From Clostridium tepidiprofundi DSM 19306 (GTDB lineage Bacteria; Bacillota; Clostridia; Clostridiales; Clostridiaceae): a stretch of 64,000 nucleotides of DNA. The stretch covers positions 62,001 through 126,000 of the forward strand of contig NZ_LTBA01000002.1 of NCBI RefSeq assembly GCF_001594005.1. The letters run 5' to 3'. Under the pieces are notes generated by a model. The model made no database searches and had not been told where the DNA came from. It worked only from the letters and a program-made list of their open reading frames with translations. The position numbers and the translations under genes were made by a program. Position 1 is the first letter of the stretch. Each line of letters begins with the position of its first letter. Below, piece by piece: positions 48,810 to 57,759 of this stretch.

Positions 48810-48861
48810 TATAAATATCTCCTTTGTTCATAAAATGATTCTTTTCATTTTATTGTAGTGA

Positions 48862-49956
48862 TTATTGTAGTGATTTCTGTTTTAGTTTTTCAGTCATATC
48901 ATGAATCTTTGCTATTCCTTCTTCTCTTAACTTTCTATTTTCTTCTTCTATCCTATGTGTTTCTTCTATTCCATTCATAATTGTTTGCCAAGTCTTTTCA
49001 AGTGTTTCAATCTTAACACTTGTTCCTCCTGTCAATTTAGCTATATCAACACTCTGATTTTTAATACTCTCTGCATTCTTTAAAAGCAATTCATTCGTTG
49101 TTCTATCTAACTCATTTAATGAATCAGATACTAATTTTTGCCTTTTTAATGCTATCGCTTGTATAATACCATTCTTAAATACAGGTATTGTTATTATAAA
49201 TGCAGAATGAACCTTTGAAATAAGCTTATAATTTCCTTTTTGTATCATTCTAATCTGTGGTGCTGTCTGAAGTGCAACCATTTTTGCCATTTCAAGATCA
49301 TACACTCTTTGCCTTAGCATCTCTAAAGCTGTTTTAGCATTTTCTAAATTTATTGCATCCATTTGTTCTCCACTGTTATTTGCTTTTTGCTGTAATTTAG
49401 GTATATCCTCATTTTCCATTTTATCAATTATAACATTTCCAGCAGCAATGTATTTTTCGAGTTCTCTATAATAATCAAAATTTTGCTCATAAAGTTCATC
49501 CAGCATTATATTTGCATCATTGATTTGAGATTTATATGCTCCGAGTTTTGTATAAATCTTATCTATTTCTGCTCCAATAGTATTGTATTTTCCTATAAGT
49601 TTTTCCATGGTTTTACTTGGCTTTTTAAATAATTTACCTAAAAATCCATTGCTCTCATTTTTCTCAAAATCCTTTTTATCGAATTTCTTCATAATACTGG
49701 TTAATTCTTTTATCATAGTGCCAGAATCCTCAACTGCACTTGATTTAATAGAATGTAGAATCTGATCAGCAAATTTTGATATCTGCTCTGCTGGCTCATT
49801 TCCAAATTCCAATATTGCATTCGCATCATTAACATTTAAATCTTCAGCAATTTTTAATACCTCTGGTGACTTTTTAAGTTCTAAACTTATGCTTTTAGCT
49901 TTTTCTTCTACATTTTCTTCATTAACAATCAACACTTCATTACCTACATTATCCAT
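48862..49956 (-). CDS. telA: TelA/KlaA-like toxic-anion-resistance family protein
   Basis: 364 residues, helical, no membrane segment. DANAILEFGNEPAEQISKFADQIL, the long central coiled coil (YNTIGAEIDKIYTKLGAYKSQINDANIMLDELYEQN), and VALQTAPQIRMIQKGN then VFKNGIIQAIALKRQK are characteristic of the TelA family. The name comes from tellurite resistance, but the native role is unclear and usually linked to envelope stress. It follows yceG by 11 bases. TerD-like genes, often its partners, are not in the window. Confidence 0.9.
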   Translation of the reverse strand: MDNVGNEVLIVNEENVEEKAKSISLELKKSPEVLKIAEDLNVNDANAILEFGNEPAEQISKFADQILHSIKSSAVEDSGTMIKELTSIMKKFDKKDFEKNESNGFLGKLFKKPSKTMEKLIGKYNTIGAEIDKIYTKLGAYKSQINDANIMLDELYEQNFDYYRELEKYIAAGNVIIDKMENEDIPKLQQKANNSGEQMDAINLENAKTALEMLRQRVYDLEMAKMVALQTAPQIRMIQKGNYKLISKVHSAFIITIPVFKNGIIQAIALKRQKLVSDSLNELDRTTNELLLKNAESIKNQSVDIAKLTGGTSVKIETLEKTWQTIMNGIEETHRIEEENRKLREEGIAKIHDMTEKLKQKSLQ

Positions 49957-49967
49957 AAAAAACGACC

Positions 49968-51626
49968 TTATGGTCTCCCTCCTTTTCTTTTAAACAATCT
50001 TTTGAAAAATCCCTTTTTATTATCATATTTCTGAAAGTCAAGCTCAAAACGCATATTTTCTAGTATATGCACATCATATAAGTCTGAATAAATATAGTTT
50101 TCAATATCATTATATCCCGAAGGATTAAATATGATTATATCAATTCCCATATAATTCATAAAAGCCAACATTACACAGTCCTCAAAGGATAGATTTCCAT
50201 TTTTTTCGTTATTGTATATTACAATTTTAGGTACTTCCTGTGGATAATCATTCCCTTGAAGCATTTGCATTATCGATGTGTCAAGATTTATGAGAACTGA
50301 AAAAATTTCAACCTGAAAATCACTAAAGTCTTCATTCTCTCTATTGATTATAACTGGATTTGTACATAATTCATTTATTTTTTCAGCTATTGAAATCTGA
50401 AGACCTGTTCTAAGTTCTCTGTACTTCCACCAACTTGAATTTATCATTTTGTTTACATCAATACTTGAATCGCCATACATGATATGCACTTCGTTAAATT
50501 TTCCATATTCCATGTGAATAGGTGCTGTTATTGGAAGTTTGTTGTAAAATTTAACTTGCTTCTGATTTAATATACTATCAATTTCCTTCCAATATTTATC
50601 AATATCATCATGAGTACCACTTACTTTCGCAAAAATATTGGGGATATATACTTCATTATTAGATACATTCCATCCATCTCTAATATACGCTTTTTCCTTA
50701 GCCCATATAAATATTTCTTCATAAGTAGTCTTAAGCGTAACAGCATTTACCCTATATTCTGCGAATTGCCACGGTCTATAAAATTTCGATTCCTCTGAAA
50801 AAAGCATATCACCAATTTCCTTTTTGGCTTTGAAAGCTGCTGTACCAACTCTTTTATTGATTGTTTCAGGAAATGGCCTAATTTTTGCTCTTTTATGATA
50901 AAGTATTTCCCTTGAAAAATAATTCAATTTATCAATCTTATCAAAACTTCCTGTTTCATTTGTATTAAAATATAAAACATCACATCCCAGTGTTGAAAGA
51001 AATATGAGAAAAAATATCTCATCTATGGAAATATCACCATAGAACAAAACTTTTGGATTCATTTCTGAATAATTAAATTTATCAAATAATTCCTTACAAT
51101 AGTGATTTATCCAATGAATCATATAATTCATCATAATCTTAAATTTATTAATATCAATATCTTTATTGCTCTTCAAATAGTAATCCACTAATGCTCTTAA
51201 ATTGCTCTTAATTTGCTTTGATAAAGTAACATTTTTTATCTTTGGAAATAAATTATTACTATCTAAAAATATGAACATCTGCTCTGAATCAATATTGCCA
51301 TCTTTAACACACCTATTCCAAACATCACTTATGGCATTTTGAATTGAAATGCTTATATCTCTATTTAATCCATCTGAAACCCGTAAATATAGACTTCCTA
51401 AAGCTCTTAGTTCTCTGTCCAATTTAGCAATATCGGTATAAAATTTCTCTTCGTTTTCCTTTATACCTATAAATCTATAAAAATATATAGGTATAGTCAC
51501 AACATAAGAATTGTATTTGAAATTCTTTCTACTTGCAACTGGAGTCATTAAACTTCTAATTATGTTTTCATTTATTTCTGAATTAATAGCCTTGATTTCT
51601 AGTTTGTTTAAACTCCACTTATCCAT
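49968..51626 (-). CDS. yceG: YceG-like protein of the Ter/stress 'biosynthetic module'
   Basis: 552 residues from ATG 51626 (AAGGA 8 bases upstream). Segments ASRKNFKYNSYVVTIPIYFYRFIGI, KVLFYGDISIDEIFFLIFLSTLGCDVLYFN, FYRPWQFAEYRVNAVTLKTTYEEIFIWAKEKAYIR and PKIVIYNNEKNGNLSFEDCVMLAFMNYMGIDIIIFNPSGYNDIENY fit the YceG family (B. subtilis yceG, next to yceH/TelA). Cited stretches span about residues 34-60, 193-222, 283-318 and 470-514. Probably acts with the adjacent TelA protein in a stress response; reaction unknown. Confidence 0.85.
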   Translation of the reverse strand: MDKWSLNKLEIKAINSEINENIIRSLMTPVASRKNFKYNSYVVTIPIYFYRFIGIKENEEKFYTDIAKLDRELRALGSLYLRVSDGLNRDISISIQNAISDVWNRCVKDGNIDSEQMFIFLDSNNLFPKIKNVTLSKQIKSNLRALVDYYLKSNKDIDINKFKIMMNYMIHWINHYCKELFDKFNYSEMNPKVLFYGDISIDEIFFLIFLSTLGCDVLYFNTNETGSFDKIDKLNYFSREILYHKRAKIRPFPETINKRVGTAAFKAKKEIGDMLFSEESKFYRPWQFAEYRVNAVTLKTTYEEIFIWAKEKAYIRDGWNVSNNEVYIPNIFAKVSGTHDDIDKYWKEIDSILNQKQVKFYNKLPITAPIHMEYGKFNEVHIMYGDSSIDVNKMINSSWWKYRELRTGLQISIAEKINELCTNPVIINRENEDFSDFQVEIFSVLINLDTSIMQMLQGNDYPQEVPKIVIYNNEKNGNLSFEDCVMLAFMNYMGIDIIIFNPSGYNDIENYIYSDLYDVHILENMRFELDFQKYDNKKGFFKRLFKRKGGRP

Positions 51627-51721
51627 AAGCACCGTCCTTCTTACTTGTTAAATAAATGCATACAATGATATTATATCACATCGCCTGTAATTATTTCACT
51701 ATTTTTTCTACTGAAATATAT

Positions 51722-51825
51722 GAAAGTGAACTACCACACCTATAAAGGAATGTGATAGTCCACTTTCAAAACTTAACGAGGGGCTGTCACATTAGCAATT
51801 TAAAAGTGCTAATGCGACAGCCCCT
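51722..51825 (-). other. Two consecutive strong hairpins upstream of yceG
   Basis: Hairpin 1: 51722-51767 (17-bp stem). Hairpin 2: 51779-51825 (19-bp stem). All three mismatches on the plus strand are A-C and become G-U pairs on the minus strand, so the structure favours minus-strand RNA, the same strand as yceG-telA. It is either a structured yceG leader or terminators of the preceding unknown genes. A T run lies only on the plus-strand side (51825-51829). The rest of 51627-52019 shows no gene. Confidence 0.6.
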
Positions 51826-52019
51826 TTTTCTGTACGCTCTTTAGAGTAGATTGGTAAAAATAGACAAGATTTAAATCTTCTGACCCTAAAATTGTCTAGT
51901 TTTGATAAACTTTCAGAAGTAGTTTTAAAGATTGTCTAAACTCCCCTTCAAGTCCCCATAGGGGATTTAGCAAATTCAGTCATTCTTAATTCACAAAAAT
52001 GTACAATTGAACTTGCTAA

Positions 52020-52559
52020 TTAGTGTTTATGTGGATAATATTTAGAACCATCTTTTAATAAAAAATAAAATTCACGTGTTTTAAAATTTGAACAATCTTT
52101 AGGTATCAAAAAATACCAATATCTTTTTACGTTATCCACTTTATATGATAATTGTAATTTATCTAATATCATAACTACTTTATCAACATTGCTATCTACA
52201 TACCCATATGTTAATAGACAACTTTCTTCTTCAAATATAGCAGCATAAGGTGGAGAATTATCTATTTTAGTTTTATTATATGAAAATCCAAATTCAGAAG
52301 AACGAAATTTTCTCCAACCAATAGGTGTCTTTTTAATATAGTTAGCATGTAATGTTTTTATGCCTTTTTCACTATCTTTTTCAAATAAAACTATTTTTGA
52401 TTTATCTAATGGAATAATTTCTAATATTTCTCCTTTATCTTTATAAATCTGCTCAATTGATGAATTGTAATAGAATACTAATCCCCAGCTTAAAAAAAAT
52501 ACTATTATAAAAATTACTATTAAATCTTCCTTTATAGAAGTTAATTTTATCCTAAACAT
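52020..52559 (-). CDS. Membrane-anchored protein of unknown function
   Basis: 179 residues. Short basic N-terminus, one membrane helix (about 12-30), then an external domain of about 145 residues (SKIVLFEKDSEKGIKTLHANYIKKT, SPPYAAIFEEESCLLTYGYVDSNVDKVVMI) with three Cys. It resembles the layout of small clostridial DUF proteins with a YPEB-like beta sheet, but I do not recognise a family. AGGAAGTATAAG precedes the ATG; the start overlaps the upstream small gene by 13 bases, so the two form an operon. Confidence 0.65.
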   Translation of the reverse strand: MFRIKLTSIKEDLIVIFIIVFFLSWGLVFYYNSSIEQIYKDKGEILEIIPLDKSKIVLFEKDSEKGIKTLHANYIKKTPIGWRKFRSSEFGFSYNKTKIDNSPPYAAIFEEESCLLTYGYVDSNVDKVVMILDKLQLSYKVDNVKRYWYFLIPKDCSNFKTREFYFLLKDGSKYYPHKH

Positions 52560-52792
52560 CTTATACTTCCTACCATTTCTTCAGTTTCATATGGAATAAC
52601 ACAAGCTGTCAAAGCATCTAAAACATTTATAATTCCCCATGCCCTAAGAGAATATGAACTATTACTTTGAGCATTTAACTTTTGCAACTTATGTTTTATA
52701 TCTATACTGTTTTCTTGAGCAGTTACACAAAGTGGAAATATAAAACAACTTAACATAAACATTGTAATAAATAAACTTATAATTTTTTTCAT
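52547..52792 (-). CDS. Small exported protein of unknown function
   Basis: 81 residues with a clear signal peptide (KKIISLFITMFMLSCFIFPLCVTAQ, about 2-26) and a mature part of about 55 residues with two Cys (LDALTACVIPYETEEMVGSIRC). Its 3' end overlaps the next gene by 13 bases. Unknown family; the pair may encode a secreted peptide and its membrane partner, which is inference. Confidence 0.6.
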   Translation of the reverse strand: MKKIISLFITMFMLSCFIFPLCVTAQENSIDIKHKLQKLNAQSNSSYSLRAWGIINVLDALTACVIPYETEEMVGSIRCLG

Positions 52793-52864
52793 AATATCAC
52801 CTCAAAAAGTTTTTGATAGTGTAAATACTTTACACTATCCTTTTAACAAACTCAGTCATTTTTT

Positions 52865-52896
52865 ATTCACAAAAACTACCGAAAGTTTTTGTGAAT
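52865..52896. repeat. Stem-loop in a duplicated intergenic segment
   Basis: ATTCACAAAAACT (52865-52877)/AGTTTTTGTGAAT (52884-52896), a 13-bp stem. The flanks (CAAACTCAGTCATT before, ACTTAACTTGCC after) repeat those at about 51970-52018 (CAAATTCAGTCATT ... GAACTTGC), so this is a diverged duplicate with an added hairpin arm. Remainder of 52793-53241: a MITE relic and A/T-rich DNA. Confidence 0.5.
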
Positions 52897-53063
52897 AATG
52901 TACGACTTAACTTGCCACTAATATTATTTTTAAATTAATCAGCCAATTAGCTTTCCACATATATTAAGAGGATTTTGCGATACAAAATGTTTCAATTTTT
53001 ATAGAAATTTTCTAAAAATATTTTTTCTTTTATTTGAAACATTTTTCAACTATATATTTTCTT

Positions 53064-53090
53064 AGGCAATTTAAAATAAATAACAAGTCA
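53064..53090. mobile_element. Left-end relic of the MITE-like element
   Basis: AGGCAATTTAAAATAAATAACAAGTCA-like sequence matches the left terminal repeat of the 161-bp element; the interior is absent. Confidence 0.5.
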
Positions 53091-53235
53091 ATTTTAAATT
53101 GCTATCATCTATTTTAAATTATACCATTTTACTTATAATTTGTAAATTGATATTTAACATAATGTAACTTTAAAATTAATTTTAACTGAATTTAAGTATA
53201 ATTCCCCTTTTCCTTAAAAATAATTTCCTACGGTT

Positions 53236-53313
53236 TATTCTCTAGTAAACTCGTTTTGCTAAAGCAAAAGCTTCAATCTCCCACTTACAGAAGTGGGAGT
53301 CTTGTAAAATCGA
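53236..53313. mobile_element. Hairpin element, IS200/IS605-end-like (copy 2)
   Basis: AACTCGTTTTGCTAAAGCAAAAG then CTTCAATCTCCCACTTACAG and AAGTGGGAGTCTTG: the inverted counterpart of 37797-37907 without that copy's second hairpin. Confidence 0.55.
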
Positions 53314-53478
53314 TAAAACTACCTTTTTGCCAGTCATATATTTCTTTTCAATAAAATTAACACAAAGTTCTGCTACCTTCCATTTCGTGGTTTTAGCATA
53401 TGCCAGCACAGTACTTGTTTCACCTAATAAAACATATTTTAGCGGAGTGTAAGATAAATAATTGGTTTTAAAATTCAT
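53242..53478 (-). CDS. Short doubtful reading frame ending in a repeat element
   Basis: 78 codons. The last 20 codons are just the translation of the hairpin element at 53236-53313. The first 50 residues (NYLSYTPLKYVLLGETSTVLAYAKTT, CVNFIEKKYMTGKK) match nothing I recognise. It may be a remnant of a gene interrupted by the element, or not coding at all. Confidence 0.25.
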   Translation of the reverse strand: MNFKTNYLSYTPLKYVLLGETSTVLAYAKTTKWKVAELCVNFIEKKYMTGKKVVLSILQDSHFCKWEIEAFALAKRVY

Positions 53479-53500
53479 TTAGCAAAATATGAGTTGAAAT

Positions 53501-53535
53501 ATAATAAGACTGCCCTAAAAGGACAGTCTTATTAT
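53501..53535 (-). terminator. Terminator of the YcdB/YcdC-SLH protein gene
   Basis: ATAATAAGACTGCCC (53501-53515)/GGACAGTCTTATTAT (53521-53535). The one C-A mismatch on the plus strand is G-U on the minus strand, in keeping with a minus-strand terminator. Confidence 0.8.
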
Positions 53536-53548
53536 ATTTGATTAGCAA

Positions 53549-55975
53549 CTATTTGTACCAAATATACCCATTATTTTTTTTCTTGTTCTGAAGAGCATTG
53601 AAAAGTGCAATACACATTTCTTCATATGTCGATTTATCATTTGGTCTGAATCTGTTGTCTTCAGCTTTAACTAAACCTAGTCCATATGCTATTGCTACAT
53701 AGCCAACATTATTTTCACTTATATTACTAGCATCATCAAAATTCAATGCAAAAATACCTTTACAGTTTGCAATATTATCATAATCAAGGAATTTAATAAA
53801 AGCCTTTGACATTTCTTGTCTTGTAACAATCTTTTTTAAATCATCACTTGAAATATCTTTGTCAAGCAATCCATAGTATTTTGCCATTTTTATATACTCT
53901 TGTGGAGATAAATAATTAGCTTTGCTATCGTTTGATTTGTCGTTTTTATTAACAGCACGTAAATTCATGTTAAAATCTTGTTTTTCAATAACATATGGTC
54001 TATATCCTAAAGCATCAACCAATGTCTTTATTAAATCTATATATTGTACTTCTCTTTTAAGTTTAAATCCCTTAGTATCAATAATACCACAGTATGCAAG
54101 TATTTGCATTTCTTTTTCATATTTGCTTCCCTTTATTTCCTCCATAAATTGCTCTACATTATCATTGATTTCTTCTCCACTATAATCCAATAATTTTCCT
54201 GTAAATGCATCTATATCATTGAAACTATAAACAGCACTTTTACCTCTTAGACTATAAACAAGTTTCATGTGTTTATCATTCTGTTTAATATTTTGTCCAT
54301 TATTCTCTTTAACAGCACCTACTTTATCACTGTTTGTATATGCATAATATAATTCTGGCTCATACTTATCAAAAATCATTTTTCTAATCATATTTTCATT
54401 TATAGCATTTTTAGGAGATTTGAATTCAACATCGTAATACCATCTACAATTTATATTTGATATCTCTCCTGTTTTAGTATTTATTGAAACATTTATGCTA
54501 TTATCATTATATGGTATACCATTTTCCACTCTACTAAAAGAGTAATTATAATATTTTTCTTTATACTTTGTTTTTTCTTTTACGTTTGATTCATCATTAT
54601 GAATATAATGTTTTTGTAATAAATTTATATTTTTAATTTTATCTGGATAATATTTCTTTAATAAATTTATAGCTTTGTTGTACCCTTCCTCCCATGTTAG
54701 TACCGGTTCAAAATCTTCATCATTTAAATTATAAGGCTTGTAATAATTATTTTTACTCATTGATACTATTTGGCCAGTCAATGCATCTATTGTAATATAT
54801 CCTGTTTCTTGTGTTAATATTGCATCCTTAGCTCCCATCAATACACCTTCCTGTTTAACACTCTTTTTGCTAAAAGAGGCACGCCATTGCTTTTTATTTT
54901 TTGCCTCATCATTGCTGTAATTTAAATTGCTTATATCAAATCCTTTACCATAATTATCAACAATGTATTTTGATATAAATTCATATGCCTTATCCTTTGA
55001 TATTGGTTCTTTAAATTTATGAACAGCTTTATAACTTTTATAAAACTCTTCTCTTTGTTCATCATTAATATTCTTTTCTTCTATTTTGCCATTTTCTTTA
55101 TTTGTATATAATACGTCTCCTGTAATAGCATCTATACGATTGCCATTCTCTAAATTTTGCTGATAAACCAATTTAACATTTCTTTTATTATCAGCATCTT
55201 GATACTCATATTTATTCCTAAATGTTTTATAAACCAAGTTTACTTTGAGCTGCTTATCAAATATTTTTTCAACATCATTCTTTGCTATAACATCCTTAAC
55301 TTCTGGAAAAATAAGATTATTATCCCAGTTACAACTATAAGAAGTAACCTTACCTGTAACACCATTAACAGTAACAGAAATATTATTACCATAATATCTT
55401 AAGCCATTTACTTTTCGTACATAATTGAAAGTATAATTTGTAGAATCATATTTATTAACAACCCACTCCTTATTTTGAAGTTCACATTGTTTAAATAATT
55501 TAGGATTAATTTTATTCAAAAAATCTCTACCTACTTGTTGGGCTTCATTAAATGATATATTCGGTATTGATGCTCTATTATCACTAGAATTGTCATATAT
55601 ACTCATTTCATTAACCAAACCACTATTTGCATCAATCATTACATTTATATATATATTTTTTTCATGAGTATTTAATCCAAAAGTTACATTCCAATAAGCA
55701 TATTCCTTATCGCTATTTTTGTATTCATTTAAATTTGAATAATATTTGAAATCGCTATTAATTTTAACTCCAAAGTAATTTGAAACTATTTTCTTTGCAA
55801 TTTCTTTAGCCATATCTTCATTAATCTTGTAATCTTTCTTCTGCTTTTGAGTTGAAATCAACAATGCTGGTTTGACTTCTCTTTTATTAATGTTTCCATC
55901 TGCAAAAGCAACCACATTTAAATTTGTAATAATAGCTGAGGCTATTAAAAAAGATATTATTTTTCTTTTATTCAT
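53549..55975 (-). CDS. YcdB/YcdC-repeat surface protein with SLH-like C-terminus
   Basis: 808 residues. Signal peptide (KIISFLIASAIITNLNVVAFA). Then two large copies of the YcdB/YcdC module, each with PepSY-like pieces: about 50-310 (YAYWNVTFGL, YINVMIDANSGLVNEMS, ITGDVLYTN) and about 320-620 (WRASFSKK, YITIDALTGQIVSMS, IDAFTGKLLDYSG). C-terminal S-layer-homology-like region about 630-800 (AYCGIIDTKG, MAKYYGLLDKD, ITYRQEM-type VTRQEMSKAFIKFLD, AIAYGLGLVKAEDNRFRPND). It should be held at the cell wall by SLH binding; the YcdB/YcdC function is unknown. Confidence 0.85.
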   Translation of the reverse strand: MNKRKIISFLIASAIITNLNVVAFADGNINKREVKPALLISTQKQKKDYKINEDMAKEIAKKIVSNYFGVKINSDFKYYSNLNEYKNSDKEYAYWNVTFGLNTHEKNIYINVMIDANSGLVNEMSIYDNSSDNRASIPNISFNEAQQVGRDFLNKINPKLFKQCELQNKEWVVNKYDSTNYTFNYVRKVNGLRYYGNNISVTVNGVTGKVTSYSCNWDNNLIFPEVKDVIAKNDVEKIFDKQLKVNLVYKTFRNKYEYQDADNKRNVKLVYQQNLENGNRIDAITGDVLYTNKENGKIEEKNINDEQREEFYKSYKAVHKFKEPISKDKAYEFISKYIVDNYGKGFDISNLNYSNDEAKNKKQWRASFSKKSVKQEGVLMGAKDAILTQETGYITIDALTGQIVSMSKNNYYKPYNLNDEDFEPVLTWEEGYNKAINLLKKYYPDKIKNINLLQKHYIHNDESNVKEKTKYKEKYYNYSFSRVENGIPYNDNSINVSINTKTGEISNINCRWYYDVEFKSPKNAINENMIRKMIFDKYEPELYYAYTNSDKVGAVKENNGQNIKQNDKHMKLVYSLRGKSAVYSFNDIDAFTGKLLDYSGEEINDNVEQFMEEIKGSKYEKEMQILAYCGIIDTKGFKLKREVQYIDLIKTLVDALGYRPYVIEKQDFNMNLRAVNKNDKSNDSKANYLSPQEYIKMAKYYGLLDKDISSDDLKKIVTRQEMSKAFIKFLDYDNIANCKGIFALNFDDASNISENNVGYVAIAYGLGLVKAEDNRFRPNDKSTYEEMCIALFNALQNKKKNNGYIWYK

Positions 55976-56087
55976 TATTATACACTCCCCCTGAAATTAA
56001 TAACTTCAATATCGTATCAATATATTATTGCTATCAATACATTCTATAATATATACGCTGTTAAATTATAAAAGTTACTCATTTATA

Positions 56088-56119
56088 AAAAAATCTTGGC
56101 ACTATTGCCAAGATTTTTT
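56088..56119 (-). terminator. Terminator of the SPFH gene
   Basis: AAAAAATCTTGGCA (56088-56101)/TGCCAAGATTTTTT (56106-56119), a perfect 14-bp stem, tetraloop and T run, about 75 bases past the stop. Confidence 0.85.
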
Positions 56120-56191
56120 GTAGTCTACAATATACATTCTCTAATAATGTACATCAAATGCTCACACGCAAATACTATGAATTAAAGTTTT

Positions 56192-57136
56192 CTACTCTTT
56201 TTTACCTTTTAGCATTTCTCCTATAGCTGCTATGCTACCAAGACTTGATAATGTTTCATTTGGAAGTATTAATTTATTAGCAGGATTATTTGCCATTTCT
56301 TTAAGTGCCTCTACTTGTTTTAATGCAATAACAGTTTCATTTGTACCAGATTCAATTATTGCTCTATTTACTTTATTGATAGCATCTGCTTGAGCCTTTG
56401 CTATTTCTTCTATTGCTTTAGCTTTACCTTCTGCCTCTAATAATTGTGACTCTTTCATACCTTCTGCACGTCTAATATTTGCTTCCTTTTCTGCTTCTGC
56501 TTTAAGTATTCTAGCCTGTTTTTCACCTTCTGCTCTAGCAATTTCACTCTGTTTTTGACCTTCTGCCTGAAGTATAGCTGCTCTTTTATCTCTTTCAGCC
56601 TTCATCTGTTTTTCCATTGCTTCCTGTATTTCAACAGGTGGAATTATGTTTTTGATTTCAACTGAAAGGAGTTTAATACCATATGCATCAGTTATATCAT
56701 CAACAATTTCTAATAATTTAGCATTAATTCTATCTCTTCCTGATAAAACCTGATCTAAACTCATATCCCCAACAATATTTCTCATGTTTGTTATAGTAGA
56801 GTATATTATTCCTGACTTATAATCTTCTATATTGTAAACTGCATCCCTTGGATTAAGCACCTTATAGAAAATAACATTATCAATTGAAATTTTTACATTA
56901 TCCTTAGTAATAACATTTTGTGGTTGTATATCAAGAATTTGTTGTTTTGTGGATATCTTCTTTCTAACATAATCAGCAAATGGAATAGTAAAATGCCATC
57001 CTGGTTCTAAAACTCTATGAAATTGCCCAAATCTCTCAACAATAAAAACATACCCTGTGTTAACAATTTTAATGGATGAAATAATCATCATTATAATAAA
57101 TATAAACAAAACTATAATTAATATTTTACCAAACAT
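56192..57136 (-). CDS. SPFH/Band-7 membrane protein (QmcA/stomatin-like)
   Basis: 314 residues. One N-terminal membrane segment (about 4-22), SPFH domain IVNTGYVFIVERFGQFHRVLEPGWHFTIPF and DNVIFYKVLNPRDAVYNIEDYKSGI, then a long Ala/Glu/Lys coiled coil of repeated AEGEKQARILKAEAEKEA type, ending in LILPNETLSSLGSIAAIGEMLKG. Forms oligomeric membrane microdomains; partner of the NfeD protein encoded upstream. AGGAGG precedes the ATG. The 197-base gap to nfeD is unusually long for this pair and holds repeat DNA. Confidence 0.92.
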   Translation of the reverse strand: MFGKILIIVLFIFIIMMIISSIKIVNTGYVFIVERFGQFHRVLEPGWHFTIPFADYVRKKISTKQQILDIQPQNVITKDNVKISIDNVIFYKVLNPRDAVYNIEDYKSGIIYSTITNMRNIVGDMSLDQVLSGRDRINAKLLEIVDDITDAYGIKLLSVEIKNIIPPVEIQEAMEKQMKAERDKRAAILQAEGQKQSEIARAEGEKQARILKAEAEKEANIRRAEGMKESQLLEAEGKAKAIEEIAKAQADAINKVNRAIIESGTNETVIALKQVEALKEMANNPANKLILPNETLSSLGSIAAIGEMLKGKKE

Positions 57137-57179
57137 GTAAACTCCTCCTATATTTTTTTATCATTTCAACAATATTCTC

Positions 57180-57333
57180 ACTTCTTTAAGTGTTTGATTT
57201 AAGCTTTTATTTTACGTGGAGTAGCATCTCTACTTAAAAGCACTTATGTCTTGTTATAGCAAAACCAGCTATATTTGTATCAGCAAACAACCTTAAATCT
57301 AAAGTACTTATGCTTTGTTATAGCAAAACGAGT
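57180..57333. repeat. Repeat DNA between nfeD and the SPFH gene
   Basis: Two direct copies, about 62 bases apart, of a unit like ACTTATGTCTTGTTATAGC then AAAACCAGC (57243-57271 and 57305-57333). The second ends GCAAAACGAGTTCACT, the same 16 bases found in the hairpin element at 37797-37907. Likely a decayed mobile element. Confidence 0.55.
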
Positions 57334-57759
57334 TCACTTGCTAATCAATAATTTATTTCCTTCAATCCCTACGATCTTCACTTTAGTCCCTTTTGAAATT
57401 TTATCTCCTGTATTTTTAACAGTCCAATATATACCCTCGTACTTAATTGTAGCCTTTTCATTTACATCTTTTTCAATTATAAACTCCTTTCCAATATAAT
57501 TTTGTTCCATAGTAGGTGTAATTTTGACTGTCTTTTTTATAGTTTTCTTAACAATAGGATATCCAATTGCAACACATATTGTACTAACTACTACAAAAGC
57601 AACAACTTGAACAATTAAGCCATAACCTAAAATAAGTGTAATTATTGCAACAATAGCTCCAACTGTAAACCAAATAAACAAGAAGCTACTTGTAGTAATA
57701 TCTATATATGCAGCTGCCCCTCCTATCATTATCCATACAATTAATACGAACCAATCCAT
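57334..57759 (-). CDS. NfeD-like membrane protein
   Basis: 141 residues. Two to three hydrophobic segments (about 3-22, 27-45, 48-66) and a C-terminal OB-fold soluble domain (EQNYIGKEFIIEKDVNEKATIKYEGIYWTVKNTGDKISKGTKVKIVGIEGNKLLI; about 84-138). Short NfeD form that partners SPFH proteins in membrane microdomains. AAAGGAGGTGGAATAA is a strong initiation site. Confidence 0.9.
   Translation of the reverse strand: MDWFVLIVWIMIGGAAAYIDITTSSFLFIWFTVGAIVAIITLILGYGLIVQVVAFVVVSTICVAIGYPIVKKTIKKTVKITPTMEQNYIGKEFIIEKDVNEKATIKYEGIYWTVKNTGDKISKGTKVKIVGIEGNKLLISK

Noticed and set aside
53242-53478. A transposase fragment linked to the IS200/IS605-like hairpin
   Set aside because: The peptide has no TnpA HUH or TnpB RuvC/zinc motif; it is kept only as a doubtful frame.
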